From: Xenorhabdus japonica
Lineage (GTDB): Bacteria; Pseudomonadota; Gammaproteobacteria; Enterobacterales; Enterobacteriaceae
Direction: 5' to 3'
NCBI RefSeq assembly: GCF_900115195.1
Contig: NZ_FOVO01000018.1
Coordinates: 1-64,000 of the forward strand
DNA: 64,000 nt
Positions 55,369 to 63,908 of this stretch are shown one piece after another; positions within the stretch are counted from its first letter, which is position 1, and every line of letters starts with the position of its first letter. The notes under the pieces are model-generated. The model made no database searches and was not told where the DNA came from. It saw only the letters and a list, made by a program, of their open reading frames with translations. The position numbers and the translations under genes were made by a program.

Positions 55369-57447
55369 TTAAAAATTTTTCTCCATCCATGCATTCAATT
55401 GAAGGTTAAAGATTCTATCCGCTGATTTAATCATTTCTGGTCGATGAGCAACGAAAATACGAGTTATTGGTAGTTGGCTAATAGCACGCGTTATTTTTTG
55501 TTCGTTATCAATATCCAGATCACTTGTTGCCTCATCAAGCAGCAAAACTCTGGGTTGGCGATATAACGCCCTTGCGATAGAAATGCGTTGACGTTGTCCT
55601 CCTGAAAGAGTGCTACCAATATCTCCAATCATTGAATCATATCCCTGCGGAAATGAGCCAATTTCATCGTCAATTGCAGCATAATTGGCACATTCAGCCA
55701 TACGTTCCATATCTGGTGACTCTGAGAACCCAGTGATATTTTTCTGTAGGGTTCCGGCTAATAACTTGTCATCTTGCATGACAAAAGCGACATGTTCCCT
55801 GATAGCTCGTTTTCCTATACTGGATATACTTATCCCGTTAATTAAAATATCACCCTCAGTGGGTTCATACAGTCCAGCCAGTACATGAAGCAGTGTTGAC
55901 TTACCACATCCAGATGGTCCAATAATGGCTACGCTTTCCCCTGGCATAACCTCAATATTTATGTCTTCAAAGATGTTGGGTTCGCTTGGTGAATGACGGA
56001 ACGATAGGTTTCGGAGCACTATATGTCCATTTAACTGAACGGGCGATCTTTCTCCTTCATCCCGTTCTACGGGCGAAACAGCAATATCAGTCAGGCGTTG
56101 ACTGTGCATAGATACCAGACAAAAGTCAGAAACGGCGTTTACTAGCCTCACTGTACGAGTGATCACCATGTCAGTATAAAGCATCACCGCCAACAATATG
56201 CCAGTAGTTATCCCCTTATCAAACCCTAAAGCGCCCACGCTAAGCACGTAGATACCCGAAAAACCAACAAGAAGCATGGCTGCCGTATTGGTTAAAAGAT
56301 CAAGTTTGAATAGTTGGTTTCCTGCGTGTGTGCTGTTGACAACGTGATTTACCCACTCCCGCCGACGAATCGGTGCCAGATTCAGCATTTTGATGGCACT
56401 AATAGCTCGAATAGTCTCAAGAAAATGGGACGACTGAACCGCTTCAAATGCAATATGTTCAATTTTACGGGTTCTGTACATAGAAAATAGACCCGCTTTC
56501 AGGGCGACATATCCCATGGCTGCAGCTAGCGGACCCATTGCCAAGAGAGGTGAATTAGTAAAAATGATGACCATTGAGATGATGATGACAATGGCATCAA
56601 GTATAGACGCTACCATATCAGCCGTAAAAGCTTCTTGGATGGCAGTCAGAGACTGAAAACGTGACGTTATATCACCGGTGTGACGCTTTTCAAAAAATGG
56701 TAGAGTGAGTCGGCTAAGCCGATTAAAGAACATTTCAGCCCATTTCACTCCAAGCGTATAACGAAGGTTCATCAATATCCAAGCTCGAATCACAGAAAAC
56801 GTAGACTTAATCAGTAACGCAGAAATGACTACGATCCCGATAAAAAATATTCCTTCACGATCCGAGGACTGAACGAGTGTGTCAATGGTAAATTGTGACG
56901 CTGCGGGCACGGCAATAGAAAGTAATTCCACCAAAATAGAGAGCACTAGAACGCCGGAAAGAATACGCCTCAACCCCCTGACTCCGCGGAAAAGGTCAGA
57001 TACAGACACATTCATTTCCATCGGTTTTTTGTCGAATGTCTCCGCAGGCCAGGCTTCCACTATGAAGCCAGTAAATTTGTCTGACAATTCACGCAATGTG
57101 ATACTGCGACGACCAATGCCAGGATCATGGATAACGGCATTACGATGTGTCACTTTGACTAAAACTACAAAGTGATTGAATGACCAGTGAAGAATGACCG
57201 GGCGGCTGAGCGAGCGTAGATCGTCAAGCTCTATTCTTGAAGCACGGGCCATCATTCCCACCCGTTCAAATGCCGTTATAAGTTCCCGTACTGTCATCCC
57301 GTGACTAGTTGCTTCATGGATAGTACGTGCTGATGCGAGATCTACACGTTTACCGAAGTAGCCGGTTATCATCGCCAAACATGCTAACCCGCACTCATTT
57401 GTTTCTGACTGTAGAATCAGCGGGGGTTTTTGCCAGGAAAAAAACAT
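55369..57447 (-). CDS. C39-peptidase ABC transporter of the RiPP operon (CvaB-like)
   Basis: 692 residues. N-terminal C39 cysteine protease with Gln13, Cys19 (LQSETNECGLACLAMI), His92 (LHWSFNHFVVLVKV) and Asp108 (IHDPG), all catalytic residues present. Six-helix transmembrane domain at ~150-440. C-terminal ATPase with Walker A IIGPSGCGKST, signature LSGGQRQR, Walker B VLLLDEATSDLD. Such transporters cut leaders after a double glycine and export the core peptide; the precursor in this operon has SVSGG immediately before the core. Last gene of the five-gene operon; 3 bases separate it from the HlyD-type gene. Confidence 0.93.
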   Translation of the reverse strand: MFFSWQKPPLILQSETNECGLACLAMITGYFGKRVDLASARTIHEATSHGMTVRELITAFERVGMMARASRIELDDLRSLSRPVILHWSFNHFVVLVKVTHRNAVIHDPGIGRRSITLRELSDKFTGFIVEAWPAETFDKKPMEMNVSVSDLFRGVRGLRRILSGVLVLSILVELLSIAVPAASQFTIDTLVQSSDREGIFFIGIVVISALLIKSTFSVIRAWILMNLRYTLGVKWAEMFFNRLSRLTLPFFEKRHTGDITSRFQSLTAIQEAFTADMVASILDAIVIIISMVIIFTNSPLLAMGPLAAAMGYVALKAGLFSMYRTRKIEHIAFEAVQSSHFLETIRAISAIKMLNLAPIRRREWVNHVVNSTHAGNQLFKLDLLTNTAAMLLVGFSGIYVLSVGALGFDKGITTGILLAVMLYTDMVITRTVRLVNAVSDFCLVSMHSQRLTDIAVSPVERDEGERSPVQLNGHIVLRNLSFRHSPSEPNIFEDINIEVMPGESVAIIGPSGCGKSTLLHVLAGLYEPTEGDILINGISISSIGKRAIREHVAFVMQDDKLLAGTLQKNITGFSESPDMERMAECANYAAIDDEIGSFPQGYDSMIGDIGSTLSGGQRQRISIARALYRQPRVLLLDEATSDLDIDNEQKITRAISQLPITRIFVAHRPEMIKSADRIFNLQLNAWMEKNF

Positions 57448-57450
57448 TTG

Positions 57451-58671
57451 TCAACTCTCATTTATAATGCGGTTAATACTCTGTTTTACAGGTGAAAAAA
57501 GCCACTCCCAGATGCGCCGATGTGCGGTCAATATATCAGCCTCAACTTCTACCCCCGCGGGAAGAACTCGTGTACCAGCCTCTGGCACTATCAGTACACG
57601 AAATCGTTGATTATTTCCCGTAAGCCCCTCAGGACTCGTACTTACGGTCGCAATGGTGCCGGATACTTTGCCAAACCTTTCCCATGGCAGTGATGCAACC
57701 CGCATCACTACATGCTGGCCAGTTTTTACTTCTTGCAACGCAGACGGAGGAAGCCACATTTCAATGAGTGGACGAGCGTTTTCTGGCACGACAACTGCTG
57801 CGATCTTGCCCGCTGTAATTCTCTGGCCTTCCAATATATTCATTGATGCTATAACACCATCAAGTGGCGCTACAATACCAGACTCCATCATCGCAGATGC
57901 ATTAATCACCTGTTGTTGCAGAGTGACTTTCTGTTGTTGTATCCCAGTAATAGATTGTTTTTCTTGTGCTTCTGACCGAGCAAGCGCGTTCACTAATTGA
58001 AGCCGCTCCCCTTGTGCACGCGCTATACTGATTCGATGCATGTTCAGTTGAGCAATGGAATTATAATATTCTTTTTCGCGTTCGATTTTTTCTTGCAGGG
58101 TAGTGACGCCTTTTTGGAGCAACTGCTGATAAAAAGCCATACGTTTTTTCAGGCTGACAGAACGTTCTTGTTCGGCAGCGACTGCGACCCGGATAGCTGC
58201 AATTTCAAGGTCTTTGGTACTGATTTCTTCGCGTAAGAGCTGACGTTCCCCGTCTCCTTCTTTGCGACGCTCTGCCTCTCGCTTTTGTAATTCGGTTATT
58301 TGGTGCTGAGCGGTGTCCTGCAATGCCTGATTCACTCCGCCTCCGGCGTAGGTTACATCACGCGAAAACGTCGCAATTATGTCTCCTTTTTTTACTTTTT
58401 CTCCTTGGTGTACCTTGATATGGCCAATTACTCCATCTTGACTAAACACAACCTCTGCAGCGGCAGGCGTATAGATTATTCGACCGTTTACAGATACTCT
58501 CTTGGCATAGGTAGTAAATAAAAGGAGAGTTATCACCAACAAAACTCCCATGGCGCCCCACAGGGCAACCGGCAGCACTGATGGTGCTGAAACGGTAAAA
58601 TCACCCAGCCACGCATTTTTTTTATATTGTAGAGCCTCAGGGCGAAAAATAGAGTTCTCTTTGTTCATCAT
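57451..58671 (-). CDS. HlyD/CvaA-type membrane fusion protein
   Basis: 406 residues. One N-terminal membrane anchor (VALWGAMGVLLVITLLLFTTYA), a biotinyl-lipoyl-like half-motif (GVIGHIKVHQGEKVKKGDIIATF), a long coiled coil (about 120-270, many Glu/Gln/Lys/Arg), a second lipoyl half (SGIVAPLDGVIASMNILEGQRI) and a beta-barrel end. It would bridge the C39 ABC transporter to an outer-membrane TolC-type channel for one-step secretion across both membranes. No TolC homologue lies in the operon; the housekeeping TolC is presumably used. Confidence 0.9.
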   Translation of the reverse strand: MMNKENSIFRPEALQYKKNAWLGDFTVSAPSVLPVALWGAMGVLLVITLLLFTTYAKRVSVNGRIIYTPAAAEVVFSQDGVIGHIKVHQGEKVKKGDIIATFSRDVTYAGGGVNQALQDTAQHQITELQKREAERRKEGDGERQLLREEISTKDLEIAAIRVAVAAEQERSVSLKKRMAFYQQLLQKGVTTLQEKIEREKEYYNSIAQLNMHRISIARAQGERLQLVNALARSEAQEKQSITGIQQQKVTLQQQVINASAMMESGIVAPLDGVIASMNILEGQRITAGKIAAVVVPENARPLIEMWLPPSALQEVKTGQHVVMRVASLPWERFGKVSGTIATVSTSPEGLTGNNQRFRVLIVPEAGTRVLPAGVEVEADILTAHRRIWEWLFSPVKQSINRIINES

Positions 58672-58672
58672 A

Positions 58673-59536
58673 TTAACGATTGATATAGAACATGCTTTTA
58701 CGCATATCGATGATGACTTGGTGGTATCGCATAAAATGCATGCCTAGCAGGCCATCAAAATCTAGTTCCTTAGGAATTAACCCATTGGATACAATGACTA
58801 AATCATCACGAAACTTGCCTTTTTCGTCTATCAAATTTATTTTTGTTACTCTGCATTCTGAATTGGATGACTCAGGAGCAACAGCACGACAGCCTAAAAA
58901 AAGAGTGCCGACTGGCAAGCGATTAGAGAACAAGATGGAGTGGCTAGCGGCAGTATCAACAATCAAATGTAAAGGTGTGTTACCAATGTATGCAGTAATA
59001 CGTAATCCTGACTTTGTTTTTTCTAGTGGATAGGATAACCAGTTATTAATGTCTGCAGGAAGATGTTCCAGCATCTGTAGTCGATCGTTTTTAAAGTCCA
59101 TCATAACTAGCCTATCGTGAAACATTCCACGTCCCAATACTTCGTTAATAGGTTGTTCGCCTCCTATGGTTAAACCCCATGGTTTAAAACCAACAACTTC
59201 AACATTATCAAAAGGGATATTGGAAATGAGTAATCGATTAATCTTCCATGCAGAAACTTTGTTTTCACCACCGGAAACATCAATCAGCTTACGAGGTGAT
59301 TCCTGGGTAATTTTTAGACTTGGATTGGCAACTAATTTTTCTATATTATGTTTATAAAGATGCATACCTTCCCCACTACCAGTATCTAACATTAACGTGT
59401 GGTATCTGTTGTCAATCTTAATATCTATTAACGGCAGTCCACGTGCGTCATATCGAAGCCGCCAAAAGTCAGTAGGAAGATCCGCCATACTACTTCCGGA
59501 GAACAGGAATATTAGCAATGAAAACCACTTTATCAT
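58673..59536 (-). CDS. secreted pepsin/retropepsin-like aspartic protease of the RiPP operon
   Basis: 287 residues. Signal peptide MIKWFSLLIFLFSGSSMA, so periplasmic or exported. Two aspartyl-protease active-site loops, MLDTGSG (~50) and LIVDTAASHS (~190), in one chain, plus hydrophobic-hydrophobic-glycine motifs near FDGLLGMHFMRY. Each loop supplies one catalytic Asp, as in eukaryotic pepsins. It starts within the maturase stop (ATGA overlap, 59533-59536), so it belongs to the operon. Likely role: trimming of leader remnant or processing of the modified peptide outside the cytoplasm, or self-protection; the sequence cannot decide. Confidence 0.8.
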   Translation of the reverse strand: MIKWFSLLIFLFSGSSMADLPTDFWRLRYDARGLPLIDIKIDNRYHTLMLDTGSGEGMHLYKHNIEKLVANPSLKITQESPRKLIDVSGGENKVSAWKINRLLISNIPFDNVEVVGFKPWGLTIGGEQPINEVLGRGMFHDRLVMMDFKNDRLQMLEHLPADINNWLSYPLEKTKSGLRITAYIGNTPLHLIVDTAASHSILFSNRLPVGTLFLGCRAVAPESSNSECRVTKINLIDEKGKFRDDLVIVSNGLIPKELDFDGLLGMHFMRYHQVIIDMRKSMFYINR

Positions 59537-60711
59537 GATTTAATCCCCAAATTTTTCATTATGATATCCTCCGATATTCCAGATTCAATCAGATGCGAAG
59601 CAGCACGACTCATGATTTTTCTTATTGAAGGGCAAAACACAGATTCACGTTTGAAATCATCTGCTTTTGAATATCGTTGAATATGGCGACCACCGCCACA
59701 CACTTTTTTCCAGATGCAATCAGTACAGGCGGTTGGTAGTTGATTATTCACGGTCATATACTTTTGCATCTGCCATGAAGCAATGGTTTCTGAGAGCGTC
59801 AAATTTAGAATATTACCAATCGATGTAAATATAGGAGCATTAGTCGATCTGAGCGTATCGTCAACATAAATATCACCTTCGGAACTAACCGTGAGAGCGA
59901 TAGTGTCATTCCCTGATTTATTTAACCCCATTACTGGGCTAAATTCTGAGCTTAACATTGATTGCATATGTGTAAGAAAATAACGTACATATACATCCTG
60001 ATCTGCATCAGAAAAGAACGCATCAATTACTGAACAATAAAAATCTGATAAGCCATCAGGGTTTGCGCATGTATCATGACTTTCATCAGGAATAAGGAAG
60101 TCAAATTTTTTGCATTTCAAAACATCTACAAAATGGCGATATATTTCCGCTCCTTTTACTGACGGATTGGCTACACATAAAATACCGGGTTGATCTATCA
60201 GTCGCCCCGCATTCCAAGCTTCCTGTAACATCACCAATCCACGCACTGTACCTTCGTAGGTACTACGGCCTTTTCTGTCTAGGCGGTATTTGTCGTTTAT
60301 GTGTTTAGGTCCATCAATAGATATACCAACACTGACATTATATTTGGAAAAAATATCAATCCATTCATTATCAATAAGAATGGCATTTGTTTGGCATGCT
60401 AGGTTTAATTTTGTTTTATTATAACCCCCTGAAATAAACTCGTTGCAAGCATTTTCAAATTTTTCCTTGCCCATCATTAATGGTTCTCCGCCATGAAAAT
60501 CAACCTGGATTGTTTCAATGTCGTATTCCTGAGATGCCTGCTCAAAGAACGCCCTCAGATCTTTAATGGTGCTATGAGAAATAATAGGTTTTGAATTTAT
60601 TGATATTTCATTTCCTAAATTGAAAACATAGCAATACGTACAATTAATATTGCATCGTTCACTTACTTTTAGAATTATTTCAAGATGCTTTATTTTTTTC
60701 TTTTTAATCAT
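59533..60711 (-). CDS. xyeB: radical SAM/SPASM peptide maturase, XyeB-type cyclophane synthase
   Basis: About 392 residues from the ATG at 60711; a GTG at 60723 is also possible. Radical SAM cluster motif C20-x3-C24-x2-C27 in SERCNINCTYCYVF, then FHGGEPL and SIDGPKHINDKYR. C-terminal SPASM region with CTDCIWKKVCGGGRHIQRYS and a final Cys in SVFCPSI, binding auxiliary iron-sulfur clusters. The family (XYE: Xenorhabdus, Yersinia, Erwinia) joins an aromatic ring carbon to the beta-carbon of the residue two positions later, making three-residue cyclophanes. The precursor gene is directly upstream (53 bases, with a hairpin) and has three matching triplets. Confidence 0.9.
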   Translation of the reverse strand: MIKKKKIKHLEIILKVSERCNINCTYCYVFNLGNEISINSKPIISHSTIKDLRAFFEQASQEYDIETIQVDFHGGEPLMMGKEKFENACNEFISGGYNKTKLNLACQTNAILIDNEWIDIFSKYNVSVGISIDGPKHINDKYRLDRKGRSTYEGTVRGLVMLQEAWNAGRLIDQPGILCVANPSVKGAEIYRHFVDVLKCKKFDFLIPDESHDTCANPDGLSDFYCSVIDAFFSDADQDVYVRYFLTHMQSMLSSEFSPVMGLNKSGNDTIALTVSSEGDIYVDDTLRSTNAPIFTSIGNILNLTLSETIASWQMQKYMTVNNQLPTACTDCIWKKVCGGGRHIQRYSKADDFKRESVFCPSIRKIMSRAASHLIESGISEDIIMKNLGIKS

Positions 60712-60729
60712 GGTGAGCACCACAGTTAG

Positions 60730-60759
60730 TATTGTGCAGGGTGATTACCCTGCACAATA
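60730..60759 (-). promoter_or_regulatory. perfect hairpin between RiPP precursor and maturase genes
   Basis: ATTGTGCAGGGT (60731-60742) pairs with ACCCTGCACAAT (60747-60758) around a GATT loop; T60730-A60759 extends the stem to 13 bp. It begins 6 bases after the precursor stop. There is no T-run on the minus strand, so it is more likely an attenuator or mRNA 3'-end stabiliser than a full terminator. Either would give more precursor than maturase. Confidence 0.75.
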
Positions 60760-60764
60760 TCAGG

Positions 60765-60920
60765 TTATATGGCTCTATTCCAACGCGCAAAGACGTTGAT
60801 CCAGCCACCAGAAACGCTATCCATCAGGTTTTCAACAAGCTCTTTACGTTCTTGTTTTTTCTCTGAAGAATTTATTACCTGCGCATTATTTAAAGCTATT
60901 TCACGTTGTAATTCGCTCAT
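60765..60920 (-). CDS. xyeA: RiPP precursor peptide, XyeA-type, core WINVFARWNRAI
   Basis: 51 residues from the ATG at 60920 (AAAAGGAC upstream). A longer reading from 60968 would add 16 residues with no ribosome site. The leader, residues 1-39, starts MSELQREIALNN, is rich in Glu/Lys/Asn and ends VENLMDSVSGG. The core, residues 40-51, has three aromatic-x-polar triplets: W40-I-N42, F44-A-R46 and W47-N-R49, then AI. This is the substrate pattern of XyeB-type cyclophane synthases, so up to three strained 3-residue macrocycles are expected. Cleavage after Gly39 by the C39 transporter at 55369-57447 would release a 12-residue product, probably an antibacterial. First gene of the operon. Confidence 0.92.
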   Translation of the reverse strand: MSELQREIALNNAQVINSSEKKQERKELVENLMDSVSGGWINVFARWNRAI

Positions 60921-61766
60921 ATTTATGTCCTTTTGATTATTAGTTGATACAGAACTTTGTAGCAGCAAGATAAATATACATCATCAACTTTTTTTTAAAA
61001 TATTTAATTTTTATTTATAAGTTAATAAAGCAAAATAAAGCCACCCTCTCTTTGTTTAATTATTTAAATCTCATGGAAATTATGGTGATAATAATTAACT
61101 CCATTGACCTAAAATAAAACAAATAAAATAAATCATTTAAATGCAATTAATTATAAATCCATTTTTTATTCATATAAGTATATAAGTAAGTTCAACTCAG
61201 TGAAAACATAAAATTATAGATATTTTATTTAGTTACGATAGAGAAAGAACAACTAAATGTACTTCATATACGGATATGAGTTTATTCCATTTGCAAAATA
61301 AAAGGAGAGCATAAATCTGTGGGCACTTATGCAGCAATAGCTGGTTATGATTCCAATTTACTGATAATGTTGAATATTCAAATAATACCCAATGACTCTG
61401 TCATGCATTTCTACGGATTTTGAAAAAGACAGGGTTACGGCGTACAACCCCTAATAGGTAAGATTTTAAAACACTGTATACAGACTATTGAAGAACTATA
61501 GAATATAATTACTAAACTCATATAAAACAAGCTCCAATATAGAAAGTTAATTTGATCGAGTTTATTAATAAATTATTTATTATTAAAATAAAACACCATG
61601 AATTAGCAGGAAACTAATAATTATAAAACTTGGATTCACATATTTAAGTGCAACACTGTAAATGTCATGATATCAATTTATTGAATCATGTGTAGTATGT
61701 CTATTTGGAGAACATTCAGATGGCAAAGATTGATGTGACCTGAAAAGCCCCCTTGAAACTCAACAA
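60921..61766. other. AT-rich region upstream of the RiPP operon
   Basis: About 850 bp, very AT-rich, containing the RiPP promoter (no -35/-10 pair that I trust). A 34-codon ORF with GTG start (61319-61423, MGTYAAIAGYDSN..) has AAGGAG 11 bases upstream but no recognised family. Nothing else seen. Confidence 0.4.
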
Positions 61767-62335
61767 CCACCTACTAAAGTAGGTGGGTTAGTAATTAACG
61801 GACTAAAAGTCCGGATACGCATCGGCTGAACGATGCGTCAATTATCTATCCTGAAGTTATCATCTGGGTTTGGTTCAAAATGATGCTCCAGATAAGCCTT
61901 AATCATCTCTTCTGTTAACTGACCCACTGTGGCACAAAAATCGCCTCTGCCCCAAAAATGCTGCCCCCAGTAGCGCTTCTTCAGATGAGCAAATTCTTCA
62001 AACAACTTGCTCGCTGTCCTTCCCTTCAGTCACCTCATGATCTCTGAAGGCGCTAATGTCGGGGGAGCAACTCACCAGTATGTGAACATGATCTTGGCTC
62101 ACTACACCACTTACTATCCTAATCTCAAACGCTTCACATGTTTGACGGACTAATTCACGCACCCGCATACCGACTTCACCTGTCAGCACTTTGTACCTGT
62201 ATTTTGTTACTCACACAAAATGATATTCAATCTGGAATACCGTGTGGCTGCTATATCTGTAATCCATATTGCACCTCTAGTGCAACACAGTATCGCAGCT
62301 AAAGCTGACCGACTAAAGTCGGTGGTTTTAACCTT
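61767..62335. mobile_element. IS200/IS605-type insertion sequence, decayed
   Basis: A TnpA remnant is flanked by subterminal hairpins typical of this family: CCACCTAC-TAAA-GTAGGTGG at 61767-61786 and ACCGAC-TAAA-GTCGGT at 62308-62323; another small hairpin CGGACT-AAA-AGTCCG is at 61800-61814. There are no terminal inverted repeats or target duplications, as expected for single-strand transposition. Exact ends are uncertain. No tnpB/iscB gene is present. Confidence 0.75.
61838..62266 (-). pseudogene. tnpA: IS200-type transposase tnpA, multiply disrupted
   Basis: Starting MDYRYSSHTVFQIEYHFV, then a TGA where the family has Trp (HFVWVTKYRYK), then VLTGEVGMRVRELVRQTCEAF with the HUH motif intact (DHVHILV). 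An extra base after DISA shifts the frame, and a further TGA lies in ..EIMR-stop-LKGR. The rest (LFEEFAHLKKRYWGQHFWGRGDFC..ATVGQLTEEMIKAYLEHHF) still shows the nucleophile Tyr. At least three lesions, so no active enzyme. Confidence 0.8.
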
Positions 62336-62833
62336 TCATATGGAAAAATAAAAAAGGGGGAAATTATATTGGTATACATACCATTCCCTTGTTTTGCGGC
62401 TGTCAAAACTGATGGAAAAGGCGGGAGAAACAGTAGGCCAGATTTTATTCTGGTTCTATTGGCGGCGACGACACCAGTATCCTGCACAACAATGTCATTA
62501 CCCTCGCAGGAATAATCCTCTGATTACAGAGCAATTACGGCTGTAGTACTAACAATCCCTTTCCTCTTCCTAATCGTACACACTGATGACTGGAATATTA
62601 ATCGGCTATGCCCGTTGTTCTACCGACAAGCAGGATTTGACCGCCCAATAGGAAGGTCACTTTTTATTCACAGGAACAGCCTTGTAAACTCGATTCAACA
62701 TCGCTGTTCAGGATTGACTAGAGCGTGATTGATGATTTTCAGCACGTATGATTAGTTGTTGATGACTTTTTAGTTGCTATTCAAAATAAATTACAATATC
62801 AATAACGTTGTTCATAACAACGTTAGGTAATAG
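62336..62833. other. intergenic region with mobile-element debris
   Basis: About 500 bp without an intact gene. It contains the resolvase fragment at 62586-62651. The segment 62401-62530 has a coding look (..GGDDTSILHNNVITLAG..) but is not recognised. The promoter of the lipoprotein gene should lie at 62740-62830, where a CAATAACGTTGTTCATAACAACGTTAGG inverted repeat (AACGTTGTT / AACAACGTT) is seen in pieces at 62801-62823. Confidence 0.4.
62586..62651 (+). pseudogene. N-terminal fragment of a serine resolvase/invertase
   Basis: MTGILIGYARCSTDKQDLTAQ followed by TAG. The GYARCSTDKQDL motif with the catalytic Ser is the unmistakable N-terminus of Tn3-type resolvases. The next bases show no resolvase sequence in any frame, so only 21 codons remain. 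Confidence 0.7.
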
Positions 62834-63634
62834 ATGATGAAATCACCCCTACTCGCTCTGCTTGCATTTTCTTTAATTTCGTGTTCTTCAAATGATCAGC
62901 CAGGCTATCCCATCGTGATGAGTGATAATGCTATAGAAAAAATCAATAATATTATTGAACGTGATATAAAGCCCAACACAACTCTTAATCAGGGGGAATT
63001 GATTGATCATGTATCTGCTTCATTTTTAGGGACTCCCTATCTTGCCGACACATTAATAGGAAGCCCTGACCAGCAAGAAGCTCTCGTTATTAATGTCGAT
63101 GCTGTTGATTGTTTTACATACCTTGATTATGTCGTTGCTCTGACAAAATCATCAGATATATCTTCTTTTCTTAATTCACTAATCAATACACGATATAAAA
63201 ATTCGAATGTCAGCTATTATAATCGCAAGCATTTTTTCACAGATTGGTATGCGGTATCCCCGCAAAATGCGATTGATGTCACTTCAACGCTCAGTCCAGA
63301 TGCCATCACAATAGAAAAACTGTTAAATCAAAAATCAGATGGTGGTGAATATATCAAAGGATTAGGGGTCACTCCCCGAATGATAACTTATATTCCGGGG
63401 AAAGCGATAAACCAAAAAGTTATTGATAATATGCAAGATGGCGATTTGGCGGGTGTTTATTCTCCGATAAGTGGATTAGACGTTTCCCATACAGGTATTG
63501 TTATTAAAAAAGACAATCAAGTTTTGTATCGTAATGCGTCATCTTTGTCTAAAAATAACAAAGTTGTCGATATATCTTTTATTGAATATATGCATTCAAA
63601 ACCAGGCGTTATTGTTTTACGTGCTACGAAATAG
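62834..63634 (+). CDS. DUF1460 lipoprotein, N-acetylmuramoyl-alanine amidase-like
   Basis: 266 residues. Lipobox LISC with Cys17 (LLALLAFSLISCSSND), so a membrane-anchored lipoprotein. The DUF1460 domain follows: LGTPYLADTLIG, the nucleophile Cys in NVDAVDCFTYLDYV, RKHFFTDWY and DVSHTGIVIKKDNQVLYRNAS with the catalytic His. DUF1460 belongs to the NlpC/P60-like superfamily and is linked to peptidoglycan peptide cleavage; the natural substrate here is unknown. Either ATG of MMK may be the start. It stands alone among mobile-element debris and ends in a strong terminator, so it may be a single-gene cargo. Confidence 0.8.
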   Translation: MMKSPLLALLAFSLISCSSNDQPGYPIVMSDNAIEKINNIIERDIKPNTTLNQGELIDHVSASFLGTPYLADTLIGSPDQQEALVINVDAVDCFTYLDYVVALTKSSDISSFLNSLINTRYKNSNVSYYNRKHFFTDWYAVSPQNAIDVTSTLSPDAITIEKLLNQKSDGGEYIKGLGVTPRMITYIPGKAINQKVIDNMQDGDLAGVYSPISGLDVSHTGIVIKKDNQVLYRNASSLSKNNKVVDISFIEYMHSKPGVIVLRATK

Positions 63635-63639
63635 TATGG

Positions 63640-63662
63640 CAAGGGCTTTTGTGAAGCCCTTG
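63640..63662 (+). terminator. terminator of the DUF1460 gene
   Basis: CAAGGGCTT-TTGTG-AAGCCCTTG is a perfect 9-bp stem, 5 bases after the stop codon, followed by a T-rich stretch (TGTTGTTCTGTTATTTTTG). Confidence 0.8.
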
Positions 63663-63721
63663 ACTGTTGTTCTGTTATTTTTGCAGGTTGGTTCTAAATT
63701 TCCCAGAGGAGGTCTAGAACA

Positions 63722-63743
63722 AACGGGTCTAAATTGACCCGTT
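63722..63743. repeat. second hairpin (AACGGGTC/GACCCGTT)
   Basis: AACGGGTC-TAAATT-GACCCGTT, a perfect 8-bp stem between the DUF1460 gene and the IS5-like element. It could be a terminator or part of the insertion-sequence end. The rest of 63663-63908 shows nothing recognisable. Confidence 0.4.
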
Positions 63744-63908
63744 GAGCAGTGGGGGTTTCTGTCGCATTAACAAAGAAAGTACAAGTGAAGATCTGCGGAA
63801 TTTGAACATCGGCATTCATGAAATGGATAACGAAATAGCGGTACTTTCCCGTCAGAAATCATTCAGAATCTTTTTTGAACGCAGTTGTTTTTCATGTATC
63901 CTGTTGGG

